Of a DNA stretch of 64,000 nt, positions 22,044 to 34,079 are shown one piece after another. Every line of letters starts with the position of its first letter. The first letter of the stretch is position 1. The stretch lies in assembly GCA_012932295.1 (NCBI GenBank), contig JAAONU010000014.1:34813977-34877976 (forward strand), in the 5' to 3' direction. The notes beneath the pieces are model-generated. The model was not told the origin of the DNA, did not search any database, and saw only the letters and a program-made list of their open reading frames with translations. The DNA is from Cyclina sinensis (taxonomy: Eukaryota > Mollusca > Bivalvia > Venerida > Veneridae). The position numbers and the translations under genes are program-made.

Positions 22044-25000
22044 ATTACCCCTGTGAAGTCAATGTTAGCCTATACATTAACAGTATTGATTCGATAGATG
22101 AACAAAACATGGTACGTGGTTTAGAAAGATATGCCAATAGCGTGAGCCGATTTTGTATTGTACTTGTCACGTCTGCTGTTTCTAGCAGGACTGGAAATTT
22201 CAATAAATCTTTAGTACCTTTCTTTTTTTAATTTGGTGTTTTATGTATGACTGAAGTCCTTATTAAGATGTCTTCTTTCAGCAAGTTCCAGAAAAGTGTT
22301 AAAGCGTTTTAGCATTAATATTGACAGAAAATCTCACTGAAACAGTAAAGTGTAATAGAATAAAACATACAGCAGTAGCAGGCCATCTAATATAAGCAAA
22401 TAGATGATTTAACAAGATATTTAGAGACGAAGTTTTAAATGTTAATGAACTCAAAAATTATCATTTACATCGTTTAATACGAGGATTGTTATCCTACAAA
22501 AGATGTCAGAAGAAAATCTGTGCAGCTAACTTCCTACCAATAAAACACTACTAAAAGACAGGCCAAAGAAAATTTTCAAACAGTTTCAGTTTTGTGGCAA
22601 TGCAGTGTTGTGTGTTGAGTATTCGAGTATTCACTGGTTTTTTTTACTTGTACATCTTGTACAAAGATATGGAGAAGAGCAGGATGTCCACAAATCAGCT
22701 GGCATTTTGATAAACTACTTCCCGTGTTTAATGCAGTTTTGTGTGAAAAAAAAGAAAAAAAAGAAAAAAAAAAAAACAAACAAAAAAAAACAAAAAAACA
22801 AAAACAAAAACAAAAAAACACTATTATAATTATAATAACATTATAGTAGTTCTGCAAACTATTTTAAACGGTACTGTATATCATGTTAATTTTACCTTAA
22901 AGAAGTAAGGAAACGTCAATCAGTGATAACTGGAAATAAGATTTTTACCATCGATAAATCAAGGACACTGTTTTTGTAGGCGTATGTCCTTAGATCTACT
23001 GGGAAATCATTCTCCATGTTAATTCCTTCACTTGTTTGTTAACACGGAACTTTCAAGAATTGTTAGTTACGATCAGTTAGAAAATTATACTATTGCGTCA
23101 ATGTTAAGGACAATTTACATAAAAAAAACATTATCGCAAAGGCTTCCTCGCATAAAATACAATCAGTATTTTGATTGAAGTGATATTTCACCATGCAAAA
23201 CTACTTCCAATGAAAGTGCAAATGTTTCGTGTTTAAATTCATCAAAAAATAAGCTTCATTTTCAAATTATATCCCGTTTATCTTATCATTTCAATGCTAA
23301 CATGTTACAAGAAAATTGTTAACCGAAGAAAGCCAAAAATAAAATAAAATAAATAAATAAATAAATAATAAATAAATAAATAAATAATAAAAAACTACAA
23401 CTAAAGAAAACCGCCAGTTGTCAACAAACAACATTAATGATGATTTTAACTTTCTGTTTCCAGGATTTTACCTTGAGCACATTCGTGAGTCAAGAATGGT
23501 TTGATACGAGACTGAAATTTAGAAACCTCATACAAGAAGATTACTTAGAGCTTGATTCCCGGCTTATGGAAAACGTTTGGGTACCGGACCTATATGTTCG
23601 AAACGAAAAACAAGCCTATTTTCATACCGTCACTATTCCAAACAAAATGTTACATATTTTCAAAGACGGATCGGTAAAATACAGGTCCAGGTAAGGTTTA
23701 GTACTTATAAAATGCTATTATCCGTAACAACAAGGTTTGGTACGGGTAAAATGATCAATAATCTGCAACAACAAAGGTAATACTAAATTAAATATTAATG
23801 TTTAATATCAGTAAGCTGTTTGATGACAACGACAAGGTTGATATTGATAAATTGCTCAGTTACCCGCAACAGCAAGGATTAATATTGAGAAAAAAAATGT
23901 TCGATAGTTTTAAAATATCTGCAACAACGCTATCTCCTTATTTTGAACATATACAAATTGTCGTTTGTTTTAATCATTAATGCAGCTGTAAACCTTTTAG
24001 AAAAACATACCACCAAGGATATAATTTCTGGTTTATATCTTTCAGAGTGACCTTAACAGCTTCTTGTCCAATGAAATTGCACAAATATCCAATGGACAGA
24101 CAAACTTGTTCTTTGTTTATACAAAGTTGTAAGTTAAGTTTTAGAAATCTTAACAGCTTCTTGTCCAATGAAATTGCACAAATATCCAATGGACAGACAA
24201 ACCTGTTCTTTGTGTATACAAAGTTGTAAGTTAAAGTTTTAGAAACTTTTTTTTTCAAAAGCCAACCTTATTATTGTGATGTGTTTATTGATCAATATTC
24301 TCCTGTCATTTAGTACACATAAAGAATTGAATTGACCGAATTATGTTCTAACATCTAATTGATTTTAAACCGTGCTATTAAACAACAACAACAACAAAAA
24401 CATTCGAATTTCTTTCTGAGATATTCTTATGGTAGCATTTCAATGCCTAAAAAAGTAATTACGCCAGAATGCCCCTTTAATTATGTAATTTCATAGCGAA
24501 ATTGTAATCACTTGTTTAATGTTGAAATCTACCTCGTAACAGTACCTTAAAAATAGTCTATTTTATAGAAGACATGGGAATGTTGCTGTTAAATAATGAG
24601 TACACTGAATTGTCAGTATCCAGTTATATAAGACATACACTGTACCTATTTTTGTGTACCGTTGATAATAACGGTGATATTTTTCTTCTTTATTTTAGTT
24701 GCCTTTTCAACAAGTCGACTGATATTTCGATGGCGCGAAAAAGATCCTGTGAGAATGAACCCAAATCTTGAGCTCCCGCAGTTTACAGCGTATAAACTAG
24801 AGACAGAGAACTGTACCGACATAGGAGAAGGTAGGTCAGTAAATGGTATTTGCTCCAGTATACATGTAGTTTTAAGGACCTGCCATATACAGTACAACTA
24901 ATGTGTGATTGACAATTAATAAACGAGGTAAAACACAACTAAAACAGCTTATAGAAACGTTACGTTTAAATGGATTTACCATATCCGGCTGAAAGACAAT

Positions 25001-27410
25001 TTGACCATGTGACCATGTGACTAACTCTGTTGAAAATTATCTTAAAAAATTATGCTTGGTTTTGGCGGGAATTGTACAAGTAAACTACTTTGCTCGATCT
25101 GTTAGAACTGTCGCGAAGTGCGAATATACATTGTTTTGTGGGAGCAATGTGGATGGTAGTTGGAGCATACTAGTAAGTAACTAGGTTATTGGGAGTTTAT
25201 TTTTACATGCATGAGAATCATGCTTTTGTCATGAATAATAAGGGAATCATGAATCTCATGTTTTTCATGTGCTTTTCTTATATTGGTATGCTCCGGGTGC
25301 CATTTATATTTCCCGCCCATTCCATGATATAAAAAGAGCCAGAAATTTGTAAAAGGCTGAGTTCTCTTTAATTTCAGTTCACAAGTATACTTTAAGTTTC
25401 GTTAATGTTTAGATAAATACTTGGATATAGACTGTTAGAAATTAAAATTAAGAAATGTTCAAATTTGTTATTTCTTTGCTCCTGAGTAAGTTGGATTAAA
25501 ATAAACAACAAATGTGACAGAGTTAGGGGGCAATTTGAAACTAAAATAAAATATTTAAAATTTCTCCGCCACAAGAACTGTTATACCCTGTAACCTAACT
25601 CTAACCTCTGTTTGAAAACATACCGTCTTGCTTTTGTACATAATGAAATACGGGAAATTGAATTCGATAGTCAGTACATGTTTGCCGCTAGTTTTTGCAT
25701 CATCCACTACGAACGCTCGTCATGTCGTAATAAAATCGGTCATTATCTAGTATTTTTTCGACAAAGGAATCTAGAGATGACAACCATGGTCTCAAAACTC
25801 ACAAAACTTTTTCTTGCTATAATATTTATTTTCACACGACTTAAAGTGTAACTGCATGTATCTAAAGGTTGATTTTCACGTTAAAACTTTCTGTTTTATT
25901 TTTTTAATTATAGGAAATACGTGTTTACAAATGAACGTTTTCCTGGAGAGAAATATTGGTTTCTACATGATACAAACATATATACCTAGTGTTCTTATCG
26001 TGACGTTGTCATGGCTTTCCTTTTGGCTCAACGCTGATGCCGTGCCAGCTCGAATCTCTCTTGGGATTCTAACAGTACTTACAATGACTACGCAGCGAAG
26101 CATGTCTAATTCTTCTTTACCAAGGGTGTCTTATGTGAAGGTAAAGCTGTTTAATTATTTGACTAATTTTATTTACTGATTAATTTATGTTATTTTGATT
26201 ATCTGATGAGTTAAATGCATTATTCTAGTAAAATAGTTTATTAAAAAGAAATATGTGTCTCTATTCCTAATTATATGAGGACTATGGCCTTTGCCTTTAG
26301 ATTGCATGATTAACATACATAAATGCTACGCTCTAGAAAGGTCTGAATTAATTTAGAACTAACGCCTCCCTGTCACAAGGACCGACAGTGTACTCATTTT
26401 ATAAAAAATATCTGTACAAAATTAGAATTGTTTTCCTTGCTAATTTATTCATGGCACAAATACCCAAAGCAATTTAAGACATGCCTATCATGAGATTTAT
26501 CAGACCTTTTGCATGACACTTTCTGATTGTATTTCTTTCACCATTAGATTTCAGCTTGCTGTAAAAGCCACTATGAAAGGTGAAGTAATAGTGACATTGC
26601 ACAAGAAAATAGTAAAAAAGAAAGGTGGTTCTAAGACGTGCACAAAAACTGAAAAGACAGTTTCAGTATGTAACAACTGCAAATGACTAGTATACACTTT
26701 TTAGTTTTAACGATTGAGGGCACAGACTGATTGGTAAGTTTCTTATTTTTTATCTCATTAACAGGCTATAGATATATGGATGGCCGTTTGTCTGTGTTTT
26801 GTTTTTGCGGCGTTACTTGAGTACGCATGCGTCAATGTTCTTGCACGAAATCAGCTACGCAGGAATAGAAAGAAAGACGCATATGAGAAGCAGCGAGTTC
26901 TACAAGATCAGAAAAATGGCCTTGTAAGTATAGAAGACTTTCGACTCTACCCACTCTATTTCGACTTAATAACTTAATAGAACACGTAAAGTTTAAAGCA
27001 AGTTAGCAAAATATTTACAATTCTTTTGTACTTCTAATTTAGAAAAAAATTGTATTCGTTATTATGTAAGAATCATAAGATCATAAATTTAAATTAATAA
27101 TAAGATGATAAGATCATGTTTTTCGGTGTGTGTTAAAATAGTAAAAAATGATCACTTTTTTATAGTTTTAATGAACGAACTGATACTCTTCAGGTCTACT
27201 CGTTATGCATGCATACTAAATTAATGAAGATTCAAATATCATGACAACATTAAATGTGAAAGATATATTTTTTTTCAGATTACAGGTTTGATTGTAAGGC
27301 GACCGCGTGACGTTGCGCAGAAAGTAGATGATGTGTGCAGAGTGGCTTTTCCAATCACATTTTTGGTGTTTTGTGTTGTGTATTGGAGTTGTTATCTAAC
27401 GAGTTATTAA
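22044..27410 (+). CDS. Cys-loop chloride channel subunit (glycine/glutamate receptor-like), 3' seven exons
   Basis: Seven GT-AG exons keep one frame: 22044-22111, 23464-23690, 24046-24128, 24699-24830, 25914-26140, 26765-26923 and 27279-27410 (TAA). They encode about 342 residues of a pentameric neurotransmitter-gated channel in the plasma membrane. Exon 1 seen gives [16 protein letters not shown]; the next has [14 protein letters not shown]; the third holds the signature C-x13-C loop ([15 protein letters not shown]). Exon 5 carries the second Cys of loop C, M1, and M2 with [17 protein letters not shown]; the PAR motif marks an anion channel. M3 is in exon 6 and M4 in exon 7. The M3-M4 loop is only about 45 residues. 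The signal peptide and the first part of the extracellular domain were not found upstream. The ligand cannot be assigned from sequence; glycine, glutamate or another small transmitter are possible. Confidence 0.93.
22740..22820 (+). repeat. A-rich simple sequence in an intron
   Basis: Long A tracts with interspersed C and G form a low-complexity block inside the first intron of the channel gene. Confidence 0.85.
23337..23392 (+). repeat. (AAAT)n microsatellite in an intron
   Basis: AAAT/AATA tetranucleotide run about 75 bp upstream of the exon at 23464. Confidence 0.85.
24146..24242 (+). pseudogene. Tandem duplicate of the Cys-loop exon
   Basis: A 97-bp direct duplication copies most of exon 24046-24128 and its donor region (24049-24145 and 24146-24242). 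The second copy keeps both Cys codons and its donor GTAAGT, and has Phe-to-Cys near the end (SLCIQS). Its nearest acceptor-like TTTTAG would give an 81-bp exon instead of 83 bp, which breaks the reading frame in either single or double use. It is best read as a young pseudo-exon or a decayed alternative exon. Confidence 0.75.
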
Positions 27411-27417
27411 TTACTGT

Positions 27418-27990
27418 TAAAATATTTGTCTGTTATCGCAAAAATTTGACCAAAGTCGTATATATGAGTATCTGTTAACACAAAAAATTGACCAAAGTCG
27501 TATATATGAGTATCTGTTAACACAAAAATTTGACCAAAGTCGTATAAATGAGTATCTGTTAACACAAAAAATTGACCAAAGTCGTATATATGAGTATCTG
27601 TTAACACAAAAATTTGACCAAAGTCGTATAAATGAGTATCTGTTAACACAAAAAATTGACCAAAGTCGTATATATGAGTATCTGTTAACACAAAAATTTG
27701 ACCAAAGTCGTATATATCAGTATCTGTTTATGCAAAATTTGACCAAAGTCGTATATATCAGTATCTGTTAACGCAAAAATTTGACCAAAGTCGTATATAT
27801 CAGTACCTGTTAACGCAAAAATTTGACCAAAGTAATTTCGACAGCGTATATTCGTATATATCAATATCTGTTCACGCAGGAATTTGACCAAATTCGTATA
27901 TATCAATATCTGTTAACGCAGTAATTTGATTGCATATTTTCGTATAAATCAGTAGCTGTTAACGCAGTAATTTGACCAAATTCGTATATA
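27418..27990 (+). repeat. 42-bp minisatellite in the channel gene's 3' UTR
   Basis: About thirteen units of 42 bp containing TTTGACCAAAGTCGTATATA begin about ten bases after the stop codon. In the proximal half, units with TATATATGAG and TATAAATGAG alternate, giving an 84-bp higher-order period. The distal units are more diverged. It must be transcribed if the gene's poly(A) site lies beyond it. Confidence 0.9.
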
Positions 27991-28114
27991 TTAAACATTT
28001 AATGGGCATGTATGTGTAAATTAAAGTTACAAAGTAAATGAACACACACAATCATTCCTCTCTATTTGGTTGTTTTATCATTATTTCTGTGCGTGTTAAA
28101 TTCGGGTCAAATGT

Positions 28115-28147
28115 AATAAATTACTGTAAATGATTTTTGCAAATAAA
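28115..28147 (+). terminator. Candidate poly(A) signals for the channel gene
   Basis: AATAAA occurs at 28115-28120 and again at 28142-28147, the first good hexamers after the stop and the minisatellite. No downstream GU-rich element was confirmed. The assignment is by position only. Confidence 0.4.
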
Positions 28148-28149
28148 AA

Positions 28150-29045
28150 CACAATCTAAATCAAAGAAACCATTATTGTTGGTTTAAACTATGAATAGTT
28201 TTCTTTTAATCAAAATCACTGGGTGTCAACTTGCATATGTATTTTATTTTGCTCTAGCTTCGAATCATACGGTATTTCAGATATTACAAAAACAGACGGT
28301 AAAATCTTTATTAACGACTGAATTAAAAAATGTTTCACAAACATATTTTAATTCAGTTTAACCGTTTTGCATCACGAGGCATACATGTACGTTGTGAACA
28401 AAGAAAGCAGAGACTAACATGATTTATTGATAAGCTGTTTGTCAGGAAATCCGCAAGTGAACTCTTTATAAATGATATTTGTTTTTTTTGTTTTTTTTGC
28501 TTTTTCCACACAAGCTGGTAATGAATGTGTTTCAGATTATTTTGTGAAACAAAAGAAAAGTAATAAAAAAAGTACTTGCCTAAAATTTGATGTGGACGCC
28601 AAATGGAAAATATATGTGGCTTTGTGGAAGTGTTCTCAGACTGTCGTGAAGGATACAGGACTGTCATTGTTTGTTTGTTGGATTGCTTTTAATTTGGCTT
28701 AGAATAAGGACTCAAGCAATTATCGTGAGGGCCATAAATATCAGAAACACAGTAAATTCGTTTTCTTCGAAAAAAATTTTGACGCAAATTGATTTAAATT
28801 TCTAAGAATCTTTCGACAGGACAAACTCAATAAAATTACAATATGTTTTGCTCTCCAGAGCATAATTAGCCCTTATCAAAACAGAAACTCTAAATAGTGT
28901 TGCAATAGACCGTTCCAGAAATTAGTTCCTCCCTATTTACCTCCCTTGCGTCCGCCAAGGTCGAAGAAGTTTGATAATGCGGAGCTTTGAAAAAGTCCCA
29001 TTTTTAGAGCTGTAATGTGATTGTGACGTTGCATGTTAGAGAAAC
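28150..29045. other. No recognisable gene
   Basis: AT-rich. A short open frame at 28472-28702 starts with a hydrophobic stretch that comes from a T-run and is not convincing as a gene. Confidence 0.4.
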
Positions 29046-29048
29046 GAG

Positions 29049-29585
29049 TGTAGGATAATAGCCCACTAGGACAATAGCCCACTGGACAATAGCCCACTAA
29101 GACAATAGCCCACTGGGACAAAAGCCCACTAGGACAATAGCCCACTTATATACAATGTACATAATTATGATAATAAATAAAAAATTAAGTATGTAATGAG
29201 TTTAAAATATCAGTATTCATAAGTCAACAGTGAGAATTTTCTGTTTTAACAACAGCAGATCCAGATCCAATGGGTTATTTACCAGCTCTGTTCTTTTTAC
29301 TCGTGTTTTATTTGGTAGACACAGGGTATAAATGAGTAAAAGCACACTGTATAATTGAATATGAAAATTAATGTTTTGACTATATTGAATTTGTATTTAA
29401 AATATATAGATGTAAATAAGACAAAAGATAAATGTCAAATTTGATTTTTCAACCATTTTTGATAAGCAGTAGGCTATTGTCCTCCCTGCCAAATATAGCA
29501 GTGGGCTATTGTCCTGTGGGCTATTGTCCAGTGGGCTATTGTCCTAGTGGGCTATTGTCCCAGTGGGCTATTGTCCGTTCCCCTA
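29049..29585 (+). mobile_element. Inverted-repeat element with tandem GGACAATAGCCCACT arms
   Basis: The left arm (29049-29146) holds about six copies of a 15-16-bp unit GACAATAGCCCACTAG. The right arm (about 29468-29583) holds about six units in the opposite orientation (GTGGGCTATTGTCC). The roughly 320-bp spacer is unique and AT-rich. The layout is that of a foldback element whose arms have expanded as minisatellites. Confidence 0.75.
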
Positions 29586-29589
29586 GAGA

Positions 29590-31130
29590 AATAGATTCAT
29601 ATAAACCACATGAAGCATTTATTATCAGCAAAGATATATCACATGGTCTTCTAACTGAAAAAAAAAGAATATCAGCAAACGATTTTTTGCTGACATCTCA
29701 ATCTATTGAACTATGAAATAAAGGTCTTGTGATATTCTCCGGTACAAAAATTCTTTTCATTGTATGAAAAATTTCACGAAAATAACTGCTGTTAAAAAGT
29801 ACATGTATCTATCTTTAAAAAATCTGTCCAAAAGGGTACAGTTATATAGGTGTCATAATAATTTTGTTTTTCGTATTAAAAGAAATAACCACAACAGCAA
29901 TGTTTAAATTAAGAATAAGGAAAGAAAACGTATTATTATAAGATCAATATCTTACAAACGTGTGGCTTGCAGCTGTTGTTTCCTTTCTGCATACACAAAC
30001 TGACAAGTTGTACACATCAATACTTGGCAATAACAGATTTCCCTAATGCAAGAAATAAAGAATAGAAAATAAGGCTACAGATGCTAAATTTCATACAGTC
30101 TTGTAAATCTTGTTTGTAAGAAAGAATATATATTCTTAAATTTCATAAACTATCAGCAACAAATAAAGAGCATGTTTTATAGCCTTCAGGCATTTTCTCA
30201 AGAGCAAATTTAGTTATTCCTGCGTTTTACTGTGACTGATCAAGCAAGACCGACAATGACAATTAACGGTGACTTATCAAAACAAAGACAGTATGTTTCA
30301 AAGAATAAAACATATTTTAGTTAAAATAAAGTGAACATGCGATTGATGAGCGGCCGGGATGTTTAGTTTTATCATTTTGTCCCTTTTGTAAGCTTTCAGA
30401 CTTGTTCAAATAATTGAAATCAAAGTTTCACCTTTTGAAAAGGAAAACAGTGCTTTCAATATTATTTGCGTTTTAAACGTATTGTATGTGGTTTACACAA
30501 CTCAAACTTCCACTTTGAACAGTCCATAGTCTTTTTGCACAGTCTTTCATGTGTTAAATATTTCAAGTTACTGATATGTTCAAGTCAAGAATAAAACATA
30601 CACAAAAGTGATAAAAATACAATAAAATGATGTTTATTCTGCAACAAAATTCACGTGATATAAGGCAGTATGTCAGCTTGAAATGTGCTAAAGTTATCAA
30701 GATATTACGTCTGAGTTGAAAGAATGTTTTAGCACGTTTAAACGTTTTCCCTGAAATATTTGTAATAAGCCGGAATGCTTTGTCAATACACAAGCGACAA
30801 CCATTTGATATTTTTAGCATCAAATGAAATGTTTTTGTTCATTCTTGTTTTATTGGTCATAGAAATATATCGTAAATTTGAACAAGTGTTTTCTGAGTGT
30901 AAAGGGACTGTCTCAAAGATAGGCCGACGATGAAAAATAAAATAAAATGTTTATACATCTTTTAAATTCTTGCTGTAATTCTGAAGAACATATCTAAACT
31001 AAGTAACTGACTCATTTTTTGTTAAAAAAATTCATCAGAATATAAAGTTTTACACACTTTTATCGGTAAAAAATTTACCCCGTTAATCACGGGGTAGGTA
31101 CTTTAATTATAGCATTAATTTTGACGAAAC
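29590..31130. other. No recognisable gene
   Basis: AT-rich. A small perfect stem (ACCCCGT and ACGGGGT around 31078-31097) lies just upstream of the tRNA-like element. Confidence 0.4.
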
Positions 31131-31136
31131 TTTATA

Positions 31137-31222
31137 CCAAGTCTCTGTGGCTCAGTGGTGGAGGTCGTCATCCTATATTTTACCGACCGAAAGGTCGTGG
31201 GTTCGAATCCTGCTTAAGTCAA
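31137..31222 (+). ncRNA. tRNA-like sequence with A and B boxes (SINE head or tRNA pseudogene)
   Basis: TGGCTCAGTGG fits the polymerase III A box and GGTTCGAATCC the B box, about 45 bp apart. The T arm folds, but the acceptor stem (GTCTCTG against TTAAGTC) pairs poorly and no anticodon arm is clear, so a working tRNA is unlikely. It is probably a tRNA-derived SINE head or a decayed tRNA. Confidence 0.5.
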
Positions 31223-32137
31223 AACCTTTTTTCAGTTTTCCTGGAATATAGAAGCATAATATTATGTTTTTTTCCACAGTATATCAACTTCTCTTAAATT
31301 CTAAAGAAAAAATATCGGCTAATTTCTGTGAATCAGTCGTTTTAAGCGTATAAGGATAAGACTTGAATGCAAGGAAAACTAAACATGTCAAGATGATCAC
31401 ATGGTTGTTTAGAATCTTGGTTATATTCTCTTCGATAAAAATTGTCAGAGGTAAGCGATATGTTCTGGAGGTTGGGGTATAATCCATCTTTTTCAGCCCT
31501 CTGTTTAGTGATCCGTTTTAAGAAACAAATCATCTAATGAACTAATTATAAACAATTCAAAACACTTTGGCTTTACCAAGAGATTTTAAGGATATGACAA
31601 GTATTTACGTTAAACCTCGCCGAACTATACAGGTCTATAAAGCGAAGAAGCAAATATTTCAAAATCACGGTTTTCTCAGTCAGGTCACAATAAATAGTAG
31701 CACAAAGTCTGTCATGACTGACAGTATTGAAAACCCACTGACTTCTAATAAAACACAAAAATTACATCTTATAGTGAGTACAACTTCAATAAATTACAAA
31801 CATGGTGTCACAGTATCGCACCCATTCAATGATGAGCAGACTATATCCTATATCAGAGAACAAAAAACAAAAAACAAAAACAAAATGTATAAATAAGGCT
31901 ATAAATTAGCTAATATGAATTCTATTCTTATACTGTTCTGAAGAAAGGACAATTTAGATACAGAGGTTAACCGTATAAGTTCTTTTTAAAATACCGAAAT
32001 CATGGATTCTATGTATTTACCATGCTTGTAAGCTGTATCAAATGTTCTAAATATCTTAAAATCGAAAGAAGTCTCTCTCTTATTCAATATAAGGTACAGT
32101 TTTAAAACCAAATATTAAGAAAAAGCAAAAACGCGAG

Positions 32138-32205
32138 TAAATGGCTCGGACGGGGATCGATCCCACGGCTTTTAGTAAACCGGTCTCAGGTCAATACAAA
32201 TTAAT
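32138..32205 (-). ncRNA. Possible tRNA-derived fragment
   Basis: On the minus strand GTGGGATCGATCCCCG forms a T-arm-like hairpin near a sequence ending GAGCCA. An A box is weak. Only a tRNA-derived remnant can be suggested. Confidence 0.25.
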
Positions 32206-32757
32206 GGAATTGGAATACTCTTCAATTATGAGGTACTTTCCCTTAAGCCTGCACATTTTTTTTATTCTTTTTTTTTTCATTTTTCAGTGCAGGTTTTACA
32301 AAAATTAGATGCCCATTGATCAGTGTCACTTTTTTTATAAAACATAAAGTGCCTTTCAGTGCAAACTTGTCTTAAATTTTAAATCATTTTAAAACCTTTT
32401 TCGTAACATTTCATACCCTCTGTTGGCTGGTTTTCGTAGACAGTAACATTGTAAACCTTTATTTTGTTCATGAAGTACACATACAGACAACAAATATTTG
32501 TCACGCGTTTTGCAGTTTAAAAAATTGTAGACTTTTAAACTATACATCATGGTCACAGTGACTTTACATGAAAACTATTTTGTTGAATGAGTTAGTGAAA
32601 ATGTTACATTAAATGTTTGTTTCTTGTTAACTGTTATTTTAAGGAGAAATAAAATTGTTTTAGAATATTTTACTTAAGTCTTAATATACAATTCATCATA
32701 AAACTGTACAATAGAAGTTTTAGGCATTTCAGCTCTAAAACATATTCCTATATTCTA

Positions 32758-34067
32758 CAGAATACCGTTAGGGCCATCGTGAATAGACGTTATAATCCAG
32801 AGGGCGACAATGCGATAGTGCGATAATGCGATGGCGACAGTGCGATAATGCGATGGCGACAGTGCGATAATGCGATGGCGACAATGCGATAACGCGATAT
32901 TTCGATGACGACAATGCGATAGTGCAATGGCGATAATGCGATAACGCGATAGTGCGATGGCGACAATGCGATAGTCATATCGTACTGTCGCCATCGCATC
33001 ATCGTATTGTTGCCATCGCACTATCGCATTGTCGCCATCGCGCTATCGCGTTTCCGCATTATCGTACTGTCGTAATCGCATTATCGCACTGTCGCAAAAG
33101 TGCGATTGCGACAGTGCGATAATGCGATAACGCGACAATGCGATAGTGCGATGGCGACAGTGCGATAATGCAATGGCGACAGTGCGATAGTGCGATGGCG
33201 ACAGTGCGATAATGCAATTGCGACAGTGCGATAATGCGATGACGACAGTACTATAATGCGAAAACGCGATAATGCGATGGCGACAATGCGATAATGCGAT
33301 GACGACAGTACGATAATGTGAAAACGCGATAGTGCGATGGTGACAATGCGATAGTCATATCGAACTGTCGCCAGCGCATCATCGTATTGTTGCCATCGCA
33401 CTATCGCATTGTCGCCATCGCACTATCGCGTTTCCGCATTATCGTACTGTCGTCATCGCATTATCGCACTGTTGCCATCGCACTATCGCATTGTCGACTA
33501 TCGCCTTCCGGTACACATGCGCACATCGTTTTTTGTATGTAGTTTGACCCACTTTTAAAAGAATCGGATTTCATTATAACTGTAACCTCTTTTAAAGTAT
33601 ACCTTTGTAAAGCCATCCATTTTATGTTTTGAAATTGTTTTTGTTTCGTAAAAATCGCTTGTGTACATACAAAAACAAAACGATGTGCGCATGTGTACTG
33701 GAAGGCGATAGTCGACAATGCAAAAGTGCGAATGCGACAGTGCGATAATGCGATAACGCGACAATGCGATAGTGCTATGGCGACAGTGCGATAATGCGAT
33801 GGCGACAATGCGATAGTGCGATGGCGACAGTGCGATAATGCGATTGCGACAGTGCGATAATGCGAAAACGCGATAGTGCGATGGCGACAATGCGATAGTG
33901 CGATGGCGACAATGCGATGATTCGATGATGCGATGGCGACAGTACGATATGACTATCGCATTGTCGTCATCGCATTATCGCACTGTCACCATCGCATTAT
34001 CGCACTATCGCATTGTCGCCCTCTGGATTATAACGTCTAACCACGATGGCCCTGACGGTATTCCATA
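32758..34067 (+). mobile_element. Large palindromic element with GCGATAGTGCGATGGCGACA repeat arms
   Basis: About 55-75 bp of inverted terminal sequence (AATACCGTTAGGGCCATCGT at the left, its complement at the right) encloses blocks of short tandem repeats. The blocks switch orientation several times: forward 32806-32975, reverse to 33100, forward to 33355, reverse to 33500, forward 33712-33950, reverse to 34025. A nested inner palindrome (33492-33541 against 33664-33715, shared CGATGTGCGCATGTGTAC) surrounds a unique core of about 120 bp. ATATTCTA occurs just outside both ends (32750-32757 and 34068-34075) and may be an 8-bp target duplication, as made by hAT-like transposases. Confidence 0.8.
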
Positions 34068-34079
34068 ATATTCTATGGC

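Noticed and set aside
22576..22857. Minus-strand frame rich in Phe/Cys
   Set aside because: Caused by the intronic A-rich simple sequence.
27407..27906. Minus-strand frames with repeated TDTHIYDFGQIFVL
   Set aside because: By-product of the 42-bp minisatellite (divisible by three, so one frame stays open).
28472..28702. Short frame beginning with a signal-peptide-like hydrophobic stretch
   Set aside because: The hydrophobic start comes from a T-run; no splice context, homology or codon bias.
31137..31222. A functional tRNA gene
   Set aside because: A and B boxes are present, but the acceptor stem mispairs and no anticodon arm is clear.
32755..33890. Several minus-strand open frames of 70-115 codons rich in HYRIVAIALS-type repeats
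   Set aside because: They are translations of the GCGATAGTGCGATGG tandem repeat and its inversions, not genes.
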